Source: Mesobacterium_A hydrothermale (lineage in GTDB: Bacteria; Pseudomonadota; Alphaproteobacteria; Rhodobacterales; Rhodobacteraceae). Taken from it: a stretch of 64,000 bases of DNA. Location: the NCBI RefSeq assembly GCF_035818635.1, contig NZ_JAYLLH010000002.1:62001-126000 (forward strand). The letters run 5' to 3'. The notes beneath the pieces were generated by a model that did not search any database, was not told the DNA's origin, and worked only from the letters and a program-made list of their open reading frames with translations. The first letter of the stretch is position 1; every line of letters begins with the position of its first letter. The translations under genes and the position numbers were made by a program. Positions 32,928 through 40,563 of this stretch are shown in pieces.

Positions 32928-33601
32928 TCCGCCTGCACCATTGCCCGCAAAGCCGGTCGATGCGGTCGCTTTGGCTGCTGAACGAACTCGAGGTGCCGTT
33001 CGAGATCGTGCTGCACGCCTTTGACAAGTCCCTGCGCGATCCCGACTACCTGAGCCTGTCGCCCGCGGGCCGGGTGCCCGCGCTGGAAATCGAAGGCGAG
33101 CGGATGTTCGAGACCGCCGCGATCACGGAATACCTGTGCGAGCGGTATCCCGCGGCGGGGATGGGGCGCGCGCCGGGTGAACCCGACCGTATGGCCTGGC
33201 TGGTCTGGGTGCATTTCGCCGAGACGATCAGCCAGCATGTCGCCAGCCTGACCCAGCAGCACATCGTTCTGCGCGAGGACTGGATGCGGTCGCCCGTGAT
33301 GATGGAGCTGGAGGCCAGGCGGCTGGAGAAATGCTATGCCGCGATCGAGGCGCGGCTGTCGACCCCGATCGAGAACCGCGATTACCTGCTGACCAGCGGG
33401 TTTTCGGCGGCGGATGTCAGCGTTGGGCAGGCGGTCTACATGGCGCGCTATTTTGCAAGCCTGGACGGTTTCCCGGCGGTTGCGGACTGGTATGCGCGGA
33501 TCAGCGAGCGACCCGCGTTCCGCGCTGCCCTGCCCGGGGAGGACGCGGCGCTGATCTACGATCGGCCGTTCTATGCGCCCTGGCCGGTCGCGGGGCGGTG
33601 A
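32924..33601 (+). CDS. Glutathione S-transferase-like protein 2
   Basis: 225 aa, coupled to the preceding GST by ATGA at 32924-32927. N-terminal domain: RLHHCPQSRSMRSLWLLNEL, then GRVPALEIEGERMFETAAIT. C-terminal domain: LLTSGFSAADVSVGQAVYMA. It has a Cys in HHCPQSRS where the first GST has HVPFSRS, so the two tandem copies may differ in active-site chemistry. Both lie between mccA and the HMG-CoA lyase gene, implying expression with leucine catabolism. Direct substrate unknown. Confidence 0.9.
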   Translation: MIRLHHCPQSRSMRSLWLLNELEVPFEIVLHAFDKSLRDPDYLSLSPAGRVPALEIEGERMFETAAITEYLCERYPAAGMGRAPGEPDRMAWLVWVHFAETISQHVASLTQQHIVLREDWMRSPVMMELEARRLEKCYAAIEARLSTPIENRDYLLTSGFSAADVSVGQAVYMARYFASLDGFPAVADWYARISERPAFRAALPGEDAALIYDRPFYAPWPVAGR

Positions 33602-33609
33602 GGCCGGAC

Positions 33610-33638
33610 TTTGAGTATTTGGGGAAAGATGAAAGGGA
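33610..33638 (+). repeat. Dispersed ATATTT-type element, copy 9
   Basis: TTGAGTATTTGGGGAAAGAT followed by GAAAGGGAAGG. It has no hairpin and lies in the 47-base spacer directly before the HMG-CoA lyase start, so its purine tail doubles as the region where a ribosome binding site must be. Confidence 0.6.
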
Positions 33639-33648
33639 AGGGCGCGCC

Positions 33649-34509
33649 ATGGGCGGATATGTCGAGATTTTCGAGGCGGGGCCGCGCGACGGGTTGCAAA
33701 ACGAAAAGCGCCTGATCCCGACGGCGGAGAAGGTGGCGCTGGTCGACCTGCTGTCGACCGCCGGGTTCCGGCGCATCGAATGCGCCAGTTTCGTCAGCCC
33801 GAAATGGGTGCCGCAGATGGCCGATTCCGGCGAGGTGCTGGCGGGGATCACCCGGGCGCCGGGCGTGTCCTATGCGGCGCTGACGCCGAACCTGAAAGGG
33901 TTGGAACGGGCGGTGGCGGCGCGGGCCGACGAGGTGTCGATCTTCGGGGCTGCCTCGGAAGGGTTTTCCCGGGCCAATATCAATGCCACCATTGCCGAAA
34001 GCCTGGAGCGGTTCCGCCCGGTGGCCGATGCGGCGCGGGCGGCGGGGGTGCTGGTGCGGGGCTATATCTCTGTCGTGGTGGACTGCCCCTATGACGGGGC
34101 GGTGGCGCCGGACAAGGTGGCCTGGGTGGCCGAACGGCTGTGGGAGATGGGATGCTACGAGATTTCGCTGGGCGACACGATCGGGCGCGGACGGCCCGAG
34201 GCGATCGCGGCCATGCTGAAAGCGGTGGCCGAGGTGGTGCCGGTCGACAAGATGGCCGGGCATTACCATGACACCGCGGGCCGGGCGCTGGAGAATATCG
34301 AGGTCTCGCTGGACTGCGGTGTACGGGTGTTCGATGCTGCCGTGGGCGGGCTCGGCGGGTGTCCCTATGCGCCGGGGGCGGCCGGCAACGTGGCGACCGA
34401 GGCGGTGCACGACCGGCTGATCGCGCTGGGCTACGAGACCGGCCTGGACCGGGACGTGCTGACCCGCGCGGGGGCGATGGCCCGGATGATGCGAAAGGAG
34501 GCGGCATGA
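33649..34509 (+). CDS. Hydroxymethylglutaryl-CoA lyase
   Basis: 286 aa from the ATG at 33649. HMGL-like TIM barrel: VEIFEAGPRDGLQNEKRLIP (catalytic Arg-Asp of the metal site), IECASFVSPKWVPQMADS, the metal-binding HYHDTAGRALENI and the catalytic-loop cysteine Cys238 in GLGGCPYAPGAAGN. It cleaves HMG-CoA to acetyl-CoA and acetoacetate, the last step of leucine degradation. The longer in-frame extension into the GST gene is rejected. The stop overlaps the hydratase start by four bases. Confidence 0.95.
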   Translation: MGGYVEIFEAGPRDGLQNEKRLIPTAEKVALVDLLSTAGFRRIECASFVSPKWVPQMADSGEVLAGITRAPGVSYAALTPNLKGLERAVAARADEVSIFGAASEGFSRANINATIAESLERFRPVADAARAAGVLVRGYISVVVDCPYDGAVAPDKVAWVAERLWEMGCYEISLGDTIGRGRPEAIAAMLKAVAEVVPVDKMAGHYHDTAGRALENIEVSLDCGVRVFDAAVGGLGGCPYAPGAAGNVATEAVHDRLIALGYETGLDRDVLTRAGAMARMMRKEAA

Positions 34510-35294
34510 GCAACCTGGTGAGATCCGAACGCGATGCGCGCGGCGTGGCGACGTTGTGGCTGGCGCGGGCGGACAAGCACAACGCCCTGAACCCCGAGAT
34601 GCTGGGCGCGCTGGAAGAGGCCGCCGCCGCGCTGGGGGCGAACCCGGACGTGCGGGTGGTGGTGCTGGCCGCCGAGGGACCGACGTTCTGTGCCGGCGGC
34701 GACCTGGCGTGGTTCCGGTCGCAGGCCGAGATGGACGGGGCGACCCGCACGGTTGAAAGCCGCCGGATCGCCACCGCGCTGAAGGCGCTTGCGGACCTGC
34801 CGCAGCCGCTGATCGGGCGGGTGCAGGGCAACGCCTTTGGCGGTGGGGTCGGGCTGGCCTGTGTCTGCGACGTGACCATCGGTGCCGATGGCGTGAAGAT
34901 GGGGCTGACCGAGACCAGGCTGGGGGTGATCCCGGCCAATATCGGGCCCTACGTCATTGCGCGCATGGGCGGCAACCGCGCGCGCGAGGTGTTCATGTCG
35001 TCGCGCGTTTTCGGGGCTGAAGAGGCGGTCCGGCTGGGCATTCTGAACCGGGTGGTTGCCGGCGACGCGCTGGACGCGGCGATCGAGGCGGAGGTCGTGC
35101 CGTACCTGTCCTGTGCACCGGGCGCGGTGCGCGATGCCAAGGCGCTGTTGCGGGCCTTGTCCGGCACCGTGACCGAGGCGCAGGTTGACAGCGCCATCGA
35201 CGCGCTGGCGGCGCGCTGGGACAGCGCCGAGGCAGCGGAAGGTCTGGCGGCGTTTTTTGAAAAGCGCCAGCCGTCCTGGACGGTTGAGGGGTGA
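34506..35294 (+). CDS. Enoyl-CoA hydratase/isomerase family, probable methylglutaconyl-CoA hydratase
   Basis: 262 aa, start ATG 34506 inside the lyase stop (ATGA). Crotonase fold: KHNALNPEMLGALEEAAAAL, oxyanion-hole segment AAEGPTFCAGGDLAWFRSQA and the second oxyanion/catalytic stretch GRVQGNAFGGGVGLACVCD with GLTETRLGVIPANIGPYV. In this operon it should hydrate 3-methylglutaconyl-CoA to HMG-CoA, the step between MCC and the lyase; all steps from isovaleryl-CoA to acetyl-CoA plus acetoacetate are then present in the window. Confidence 0.9.
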   Translation: MSNLVRSERDARGVATLWLARADKHNALNPEMLGALEEAAAALGANPDVRVVVLAAEGPTFCAGGDLAWFRSQAEMDGATRTVESRRIATALKALADLPQPLIGRVQGNAFGGGVGLACVCDVTIGADGVKMGLTETRLGVIPANIGPYVIARMGGNRAREVFMSSRVFGAEEAVRLGILNRVVAGDALDAAIEAEVVPYLSCAPGAVRDAKALLRALSGTVTEAQVDSAIDALAARWDSAEAAEGLAAFFEKRQPSWTVEG

Positions 35295-35298
35295 CACG

Positions 35299-35676
35299 AT
35301 GTTGATACAGATCGCGCATCTTTATGCCTCGGCCTGCCTTGGGATCGCGTTTTTCCAGGTGGCGCTGATCGCCGGCGCGCCTTTGGGGGCCTACACGCAA
35401 GGCGGGCGCCACACCGGCGCGTTGCCGACATCGGGGCGGGCGATCGCGGCGGTTTCGATCCCTCTGGTGCTGCTGCAAGGCCTGGCGATCCTTTCGGCCG
35501 CGGGGTTTCCAGGGCTTGGCTGGCCGCGCTGGACCGGCTGGGCGGCGCTGGCGCTGTCGGTGGTGACCGCTGTTCTCAACGCGATCACCCCGTCCGAGAA
35601 AGAGCGCGCGGTCTGGTCGCCGATCACCATTGTTCTGGCGGGGATGGCGGCCTACGTGATGATCGTCTCGGGCTGA
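35299..35676 (+). CDS. Small four-span membrane protein of unknown function
   Basis: 125 aa, start ATG 35299, four bases after the hydratase stop. Four hydrophobic segments are visible (LYASACLGIAFFQVALIAGA; AIAAVSIPLVLLQGLAILSA; WTGWAALALSVVTAVLNAI; SPITIVLAGMAAYVMIVSG), with a conserved-looking TPSEKERAVWSP loop before the last. I cannot name the family with certainty. It is the last gene on this strand before the nuo spacer and is probably cotranscribed with the leucine genes. Confidence 0.7.
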   Translation: MLIQIAHLYASACLGIAFFQVALIAGAPLGAYTQGGRHTGALPTSGRAIAAVSIPLVLLQGLAILSAAGFPGLGWPRWTGWAALALSVVTAVLNAITPSEKERAVWSPITIVLAGMAAYVMIVSG

Positions 35677-35959
35677 GCAACGCCGCGAGTCGCATTTTCT
35701 TGCCCTGTTAAATATTGCCGCAGGTGCCAAATTTTTCTGCACCGCAGTATGCAATTGTAGACCGACTTATTGCCGCATAGAGGTATATGGCGGGTATTTT
35801 TAAAGTTAAGCATATGAAATATATATACTTTATACGCTTCTGAATATGTTTTCCGCAGGTTGACCCCAGTGCGCTGGGGGGATAATCACGGGGGAGCAGA
35901 ACTTCGCGCCCTGTGATCCCGCGCCATGACTCGCGCGGTTCCCGGAAAGGAGGCAACCC
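35677..35959 (+). promoter_or_regulatory. AT-rich nuo upstream region with 30-bp imperfect palindrome
   Basis: No gene is visible in these 283 bases. It is far more AT-rich than its surroundings, especially 35700-35860, as expected for a strong promoter region of the large nuo operon. A 30-bp imperfect palindrome lies at 35809-35838: left arm AGCATATGAAATATA, right arm TATACTTTATACGCT, with three mismatches per half. I cannot fix a single convincing -35/-10 pair. The nuoA ribosome binding site AAAGGAGG is at 35946-35953. Confidence 0.5.
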
Positions 35960-36325
35960 GTGGATGAGATGTTGAGGGAGTATCTCCCCATTCTCGTATT
36001 TCTGGCCATCGCCGTCGGCCTTGGCATCGTGCTGATTTTGGCGGCCGTCGTGCTGGGGGTGCGCAACCCCGACCCGGAAAAGGTCAGCGCCTACGAATGC
36101 GGCTTTAACGCGTTCGATGATGCCCGGATGAAGTTTGACGTGCGGTTCTACCTTGTGTCGATCCTGTTCATCATCTTCGATCTGGAAATCGCCTTCCTGT
36201 TTCCCTGGGCCGTGGGCTTCAAGGACATCAGCATGACGGGCTTCTGGTCGATGATGGTCTTTCTGGCCGTCCTAACCGTGGGCTTTGCCTATGAATGGAA
36301 GAAAGGGGCGCTCGAATGGGAGTGA
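35960..36325 (+). CDS. nuoA: NADH-quinone oxidoreductase subunit A
   Basis: 121 aa with a GTG start at 35960, six bases after a perfect AAAGGAGG; an internal ATG at 35969 is less well placed. Three membrane helices. The loop VSAYECGFNAFDDARMKFDV is the conserved Cys-containing segment near the quinone tunnel, and FYLVSILFIIFDLEIAFLFP is the NuoA signature. It is a core membrane subunit of complex I that contacts NuoH and NuoD. It opens the operon; the last codons overlap nuoB. Confidence 0.96.
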   Translation: MDEMLREYLPILVFLAIAVGLGIVLILAAVVLGVRNPDPEKVSAYECGFNAFDDARMKFDVRFYLVSILFIIFDLEIAFLFPWAVGFKDISMTGFWSMMVFLAVLTVGFAYEWKKGALEWE

Positions 36326-36849
36326 TGACCGGCGCAAACACCGCGGGGCCCGACAAAGAGGTGGCCACCGCCGCGCTGAACGCGGAACTGGCCGACAAGG
36401 GCTTTCTGCTGACCTCGACCGAGGACATCATCAACTGGGCGCGCACCGGCTCGTTGCACTGGATGACCTTCGGGCTGGCCTGCTGCGCGGTTGAAATGAT
36501 GCACACGTCGATGCCGCGCTATGACGCCGAACGGTTTGGCATCGCGCCGCGCGCCTCGCCGCGCCAGTCCGACCTGATGATCGTTGCCGGCACGCTGACC
36601 AACAAGATGGCCCCGGCGCTGCGCAAGGTCTATGACCAGATGCCAGAGCCACGCTACGTGCTGTCGATGGGCAGCTGCGCCAACGGCGGCGGCTATTATC
36701 ACTACAGCTATTCGGTGGTGCGCGGCTGTGACCGCATCGTGCCGGTCGACGTCTACGTGCCCGGCTGTCCGCCGACGGCAGAGGCGCTGCTGTACGGTCT
36801 GCTGGCGCTGCAACGCAAGATCCGTCGCACGGGGACACTGGTACGATGA
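36316..36849 (+). CDS. nuoB: NADH-quinone oxidoreductase subunit B
   Basis: 177 aa from the ATG at 36316, overlapping nuoA by 10 bases; an ATG at 36325 is an alternative. All four ligands of Fe-S cluster N2 are present: Cys56 and Cys57 in FGLACCAVEMMH, Cys121 in MGSCANGGGYYHY and Cys151 in YVPGCPPTAEALLY. N2 hands electrons to quinone at the NuoB/NuoD interface. The stop overlaps nuoC by 4 bases. Confidence 0.97.
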   Translation: MGVMTGANTAGPDKEVATAALNAELADKGFLLTSTEDIINWARTGSLHWMTFGLACCAVEMMHTSMPRYDAERFGIAPRASPRQSDLMIVAGTLTNKMAPALRKVYDQMPEPRYVLSMGSCANGGGYYHYSYSVVRGCDRIVPVDVYVPGCPPTAEALLYGLLALQRKIRRTGTLVR

Positions 36850-37457
36850 GCGAAGCCCTGAATGAACTTGGCGCCCATATCGAGCTGAAGCGCCCCGACT
36901 GCGTGCTTGGCTGGACCGTCGCCTTTGGTGAGCTGAACGTGGATGTGGCGCCGTCGAATATCGCCGGGCTGGTCGAATTCCTGGGCAAGGACGCGTCCTG
37001 CCGGTTTTCGTCCCTGGTCGACATCACCGCCGTCGATTACCCCGAGCGGGCTAAGCGGTTCGATGTGGTCTATCACTTCTTGTCGATGTACCAGAACCAC
37101 CGCATCCGCCTGCGTGTTTCGGTGCGCGAGGACGAAATGGTGCCGTCGATCTGCGCTCTGCACCCGTCGGCCAACTGGTTCGAACGCGAAGTGTTCGACA
37201 TGTTCGGCATCCTGTTCTCGGGCCACCCGGACCTGCGCCGGATCCTCACGGACTACGGGTTCCGCGGCTATCCGCTGCGCAAGGATTTCCCGACCACCGG
37301 CTATACCGAGGTGCGCTACGACGAAGAGCTCAAGAGCGTCGTCTACGAACCGGTCAGCCTGGTGCAGGAATACCGGCAGTTCGATTTCATGTCTCCCTGG
37401 GAAGGCGCGCAATACGTGCTGCCGGGGGATGAAAAGACGGACGGCAAACCGAACTGA
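36846..37457 (+). CDS. nuoC: NADH-quinone oxidoreductase subunit C
   Basis: 203 aa, coupled to nuoB. The 30-kDa subunit signature is ERE..D.(F/Y)G..F.GHPDLRRIL: here NWFEREVFDMFGILFSGHPD, followed by TDYGFRGYPLRKDFP. It is a peripheral-arm scaffold subunit binding NuoB and NuoD; no cofactor. In this organism nuoC and nuoD are separate genes, unlike the nuoCD fusion of enterobacteria. Confidence 0.96.
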   Translation: MSEALNELGAHIELKRPDCVLGWTVAFGELNVDVAPSNIAGLVEFLGKDASCRFSSLVDITAVDYPERAKRFDVVYHFLSMYQNHRIRLRVSVREDEMVPSICALHPSANWFEREVFDMFGILFSGHPDLRRILTDYGFRGYPLRKDFPTTGYTEVRYDEELKSVVYEPVSLVQEYRQFDFMSPWEGAQYVLPGDEKTDGKPN

Positions 37458-37462
37458 CCCGA

Positions 37463-37486
37463 CCCGGTTTTCGACTGGAAACCGGG
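37463..37486 (+). terminator. Weak hairpin after nuoC (possible attenuator)
   Basis: CCCGGTTT-N8-AAACCGGG (37463-37486) lies five bases after the nuoC stop. There is no T-run, so it is more likely an RNA stability or partial termination element. The remaining 96 bases before the next gene show nothing else. Confidence 0.4.
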
Positions 37487-37582
37487 GCCGGCGGCCCAGG
37501 CCGCACAGGGACGAAGATACGAGTAAGGCGGGCGGGTCGGCGGACCTGGCCGTGGTGACAGGGGAAGGAAAGTGGGGACTGC

Positions 37583-37957
37583 GTGGGCAACCTGATGGTC
37601 TCGGACATGATGTGGCTGGCCGCCATGGCTGTGGCGATGAAGCCGCAGGCGTGGATTCTGGGCGCCGTCCTGGGATGGTTCGCGGCGCCGAGCATGGTCC
37701 GGTTGCTGGCGGCGCTCACGCTGCTGTTGTCCTGGCCGCTGATCGCGTTCGAGGCCTACGGCCTGTTCGTGAGCGAGGGCGCGACGCAGAACTTTCTGAG
37801 CCTCTACAACGGACACTACGCGGTCGGAACGTATATCGGCATCGTGGGCGCCACGCTCACCGGGTTCCTGCTGATCTACTTCGTGCGCAAACGCTTGATG
37901 GCCCAGGCGGCCAAAAAAAAGGTGAAGAAGAGACATGACGGGATCCAAATTCGATGA
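37583..37957 (+). CDS. Accessory membrane protein between nuoC and nuoD
   Basis: 124 aa; start GTG 37583 (an ATG at 37595 is possible). Three hydrophobic segments are visible (WLAAMAVAMKPQAWILGAVL; LLAALTLLLSWPLIAFEAYG; YIGIVGATLTGFLLIYFV), ending in a very basic tail (RKRLMAQAAKKKVKKRH). The last 23 bases overlap nuoD, whose ribosome binding site therefore lies inside this gene. I do not recognise the family. Position suggests a link to complex I assembly or to membrane energetics. Confidence 0.65.
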   Translation: MGNLMVSDMMWLAAMAVAMKPQAWILGAVLGWFAAPSMVRLLAALTLLLSWPLIAFEAYGLFVSEGATQNFLSLYNGHYAVGTYIGIVGATLTGFLLIYFVRKRLMAQAAKKKVKKRHDGIQIR

Positions 37958-39164
37958 CGGCAGCACCGACGCGCTGTCGGGAGAGCAGAAGATCCGTAAC
38001 TTCAACATCAACTTCGGGCCGCAGCACCCTGCAGCCCACGGCGTGTTGCGCCTGGTGCTGGAGCTGGACGGCGAGATCGTAGAGCGGTGCGACCCGCATA
38101 TCGGCCTGCTGCACCGCGGCACCGAAAAGCTGATGGAAAGCCGCACCTACCTGCAGAACCTGCCGTATTTCGACCGCCTCGATTACGTGGCGCCGATGAA
38201 CCAGGAACACGCCTGGTGTCTTGCCATCGAAAAGCTGACCGGCACTGTCGTGCCGCGCCGCGCCAGCCTGATCCGCGTCCTCTATTCCGAAATCGGCCGG
38301 GTGCTGAACCACCTGCTCAACGTGACTACGCAGGCCATGGACGTGGGCGCGCTGACGCCGCCGCTGTGGGGCTTCGAGGAACGCGAAAAGCTTATGGTGT
38401 TCTATGAACGGGCCTGCGGCGCGCGTCTGCACGCGGCCTATTTCCGCCCCGGTGGCGTGCACCAGGACCTGCCGCCCGACCTGCTGGCCGATATCGACCA
38501 GTGGGCCGATGAATTTCCCGCCGTGCTGGATGACATCGACGGGCTGCTGACCGAGAACCGCATCTTCAAGCAACGCAACGCCGATATCGGCGTGGTGACA
38601 GAGGAAGAGATCCAGCAATGGGGCTTTTCTGGCGTGATGGTGCGCGGATCCGGGCTGGCCTGGGACCTGCGCCGCGCGCAGCCTTATGAATGCTACGACG
38701 AATTCGACTTCAAGGTCGCCATCGGCAAGAACGGCGACTGCTATGACCGCTACCTCGTCCGCATGGCCGAGATGCGCGAAAGCGTGAAGATCATCAAGCA
38801 GGCCATCGTCAAGCTGGGCGAGCCTGACGCACAGACCGACGTTCTGGCGCGCGGCAAGCTGACCCCGCCCAAGCGCGGCGACATGAAGACCTCGATGGAA
38901 AGCCTGATCCATCACTTCAAACTGTATACCGAAGGTTTCCACGTTCCCGCCGGCGAGGTTTACGCAGCGGTCGAGGCGCCCAAGGGCGAATTCGGTGTCT
39001 ACCTTGTTGCCGATGGCACCAACAAACCCTACCGGGCCAAGCTGCGCGCGCCGGGCTATCTGCACCTGCAGGCGATGGATCACGTCGCCAAGGGGCACCA
39101 ACTGGCCGACGTGGCCGCCATCGTCGGCACCATGGACGTCGTGTTCGGGGAGATCGACCGATGA
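37935..39164 (+). CDS. nuoD: NADH-quinone oxidoreductase subunit D
   Basis: 409 aa. The 49-kDa subunit homologous to the large subunit of NiFe hydrogenases. FNINFGPQHPAAHGVLRLVL includes the quinone-site His of GPQHPAAH; HIGLLHRGTEKLMESRTY, RLDYVAPMNQEHAW and the C-terminal VGTMDVVFGEIDR are all conserved. It forms the quinone-binding cavity with NuoB. The stop overlaps a small lipoprotein gene by four bases (39161-39164). Confidence 0.97.
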   Translation: MTGSKFDDGSTDALSGEQKIRNFNINFGPQHPAAHGVLRLVLELDGEIVERCDPHIGLLHRGTEKLMESRTYLQNLPYFDRLDYVAPMNQEHAWCLAIEKLTGTVVPRRASLIRVLYSEIGRVLNHLLNVTTQAMDVGALTPPLWGFEEREKLMVFYERACGARLHAAYFRPGGVHQDLPPDLLADIDQWADEFPAVLDDIDGLLTENRIFKQRNADIGVVTEEEIQQWGFSGVMVRGSGLAWDLRRAQPYECYDEFDFKVAIGKNGDCYDRYLVRMAEMRESVKIIKQAIVKLGEPDAQTDVLARGKLTPPKRGDMKTSMESLIHHFKLYTEGFHVPAGEVYAAVEAPKGEFGVYLVADGTNKPYRAKLRAPGYLHLQAMDHVAKGHQLADVAAIVGTMDVVFGEIDR

Positions 39165-39439
39165 TCCGCGTTGTTGCCGCCTGTTCCGCGCTTGGCCTTC
39201 TGGCCGCCTGCGCGATCCCGCCGCAAGGCGTGACGCAGGACCAGTTGCAATGGTATGACGAGGCCGTCGCCTCTGTCGGCTGCAAGATGGTCGGCGAAAG
39301 CGATTACCAGCCGGTTGCGCTGCAAACGGGCCTGACCCGCGAGCAGTTGCTGAAGATCGGTTCTTATAAACTTGCCGCCGAACAAGCCGTCGAGCTTCAG
39401 GACGGTGGCATCCAACTGACCACAGGAGCCTGTTCCTGA
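39161..39439 (+). CDS. Small lipoprotein in the nuo operon
   Basis: 92 aa, start ATG 39161 inside the nuoD stop. The N-terminus MIRVVAACSALGLLAACAIP has a lipobox LAAC, so it should be lipidated at Cys17. The mature part of about 75 residues holds two further cysteines (SVGCKMVGE and GACS) that may pair. Its stop and the nuoE ATG overlap by one base (TGATG at 39437-39441). Unknown function; one of several small exported proteins interleaved with nuo genes. Confidence 0.75.
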   Translation: MIRVVAACSALGLLAACAIPPQGVTQDQLQWYDEAVASVGCKMVGESDYQPVALQTGLTREQLLKIGSYKLAAEQAVELQDGGIQLTTGACS

Positions 39440-40533
39440 TGCTGCGCCGCCTGCACCCCGAGCAACCCGACAGCTTTGCCTTTACCCCTGCCAACCAGGC
39501 GTGGGCCGAAGCCCAGATCACCAAGTATCCCGAAGGCCGCCAGGCCAGCGCGGTTATTCCGCTGCTGTGGCGCGCGCAGGAACAAGAGGGCTGGCTGACC
39601 CGCCCCGCGATCGAAGCCGTGGCCGACATGCTGGGCATGGCCTATATTCGCGTGCTCGAAGTCGCGACCTTCTATTTCATGTTCCAGTTGCAGCCGGTCG
39701 GCTCTGTCGCCCATGTGCAGGTCTGCGGGACGCTGTCGTGCATGATCTGCGGGGCAGAGGACCTGATGGCCGTCTGCCGCGAAAAGATCGCGCCGAAGCC
39801 GCACCAGCTGTCCGCCGACGGCAAGTTCAGCTGGGAAGAGGTCGAATGCCTGGGGGCCTGTTCCAACGCGCCGATGGTCCAGATGGGCAAGGATTACTAT
39901 GAAGACCTGACCGCAGACCGCTTCGCCGAGATCCTTGATGACCTGGCCGCCGGCAAGGTGCCGGTGCCGGGCCCGCAGAACGGCCGCTATGCCGCCGAGC
40001 CGAAGTCCGGACTGACCTCGCTGTCCGCGCATGACTCGGGTCGCACGCAGTACAACGCGTCGGCGCAGCTGGCGGTGGATATCGGCGACACGGTGAAACG
40101 CATCGACGGGACCGAAGTGCCGCTTTTGACCCCGTGGCAGACCGGCGCGTCAGCCAAGCCCGAAACGCCGAAAGCCAAGCCCAAGGCCAAGCCTGCACCC
40201 AAGCCCGAGGCCAAGGTCGAAGACGCCGCGCCGTCCGAGGGCACAAAGCCCGAGGCGCTGACCGAAGCGCGCGAAGGCGGAGCGGATAACCTAAAGGAAA
40301 TCAAAGGCGTCGGCCCGAAGCTGGAGGCGCTGCTGAACACGCTGGGCTTCTTCCACTTCGACCAGATCGCCAACTGGACCGCGGCCGAGGTCGCCTGGGT
40401 CGACCAGAACCTCGAAGGGTTCAAGGGCCGCGTCAGCCGCGACAACTGGGTCGAACAGGCCAAGACACTGGCCGCCGGGGGCGCGACGGAGTTTTCCGCG
40501 CGCGTGAAGAAGGGAAGCGTCTACGACGAGTGA
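39439..40533 (+). CDS. nuoE: NADH-quinone oxidoreductase subunit E with C-terminal helix-hairpin-helix extension
   Basis: 364 aa, well over 100 residues longer than a plain 24-kDa subunit. Residues 1-175 are the thioredoxin-like NuoE with cluster N1a ligands Cys96, Cys101 (VCGTLSCMICG), Cys137 and Cys141 (CLGACSNAP). A linker rich in Pro, Lys, Ala and Glu (about 230-280) leads to a helix-hairpin-helix-like domain (about 284-364) with KEIKGVGPKLEALLNTLGFF. That domain recurs in the next gene, 61 of 80 positions identical by my count. NuoE helps pass electrons from NADH in the N module; the job of the extra domain is unknown. Confidence 0.95.
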   Translation: MLRRLHPEQPDSFAFTPANQAWAEAQITKYPEGRQASAVIPLLWRAQEQEGWLTRPAIEAVADMLGMAYIRVLEVATFYFMFQLQPVGSVAHVQVCGTLSCMICGAEDLMAVCREKIAPKPHQLSADGKFSWEEVECLGACSNAPMVQMGKDYYEDLTADRFAEILDDLAAGKVPVPGPQNGRYAAEPKSGLTSLSAHDSGRTQYNASAQLAVDIGDTVKRIDGTEVPLLTPWQTGASAKPETPKAKPKAKPAPKPEAKVEDAAPSEGTKPEALTEAREGGADNLKEIKGVGPKLEALLNTLGFFHFDQIANWTAAEVAWVDQNLEGFKGRVSRDNWVEQAKTLAAGGATEFSARVKKGSVYDE

Positions 40534-40563
40534 CGTCATCGAACTGAGACTGGAGTGTGAGAT

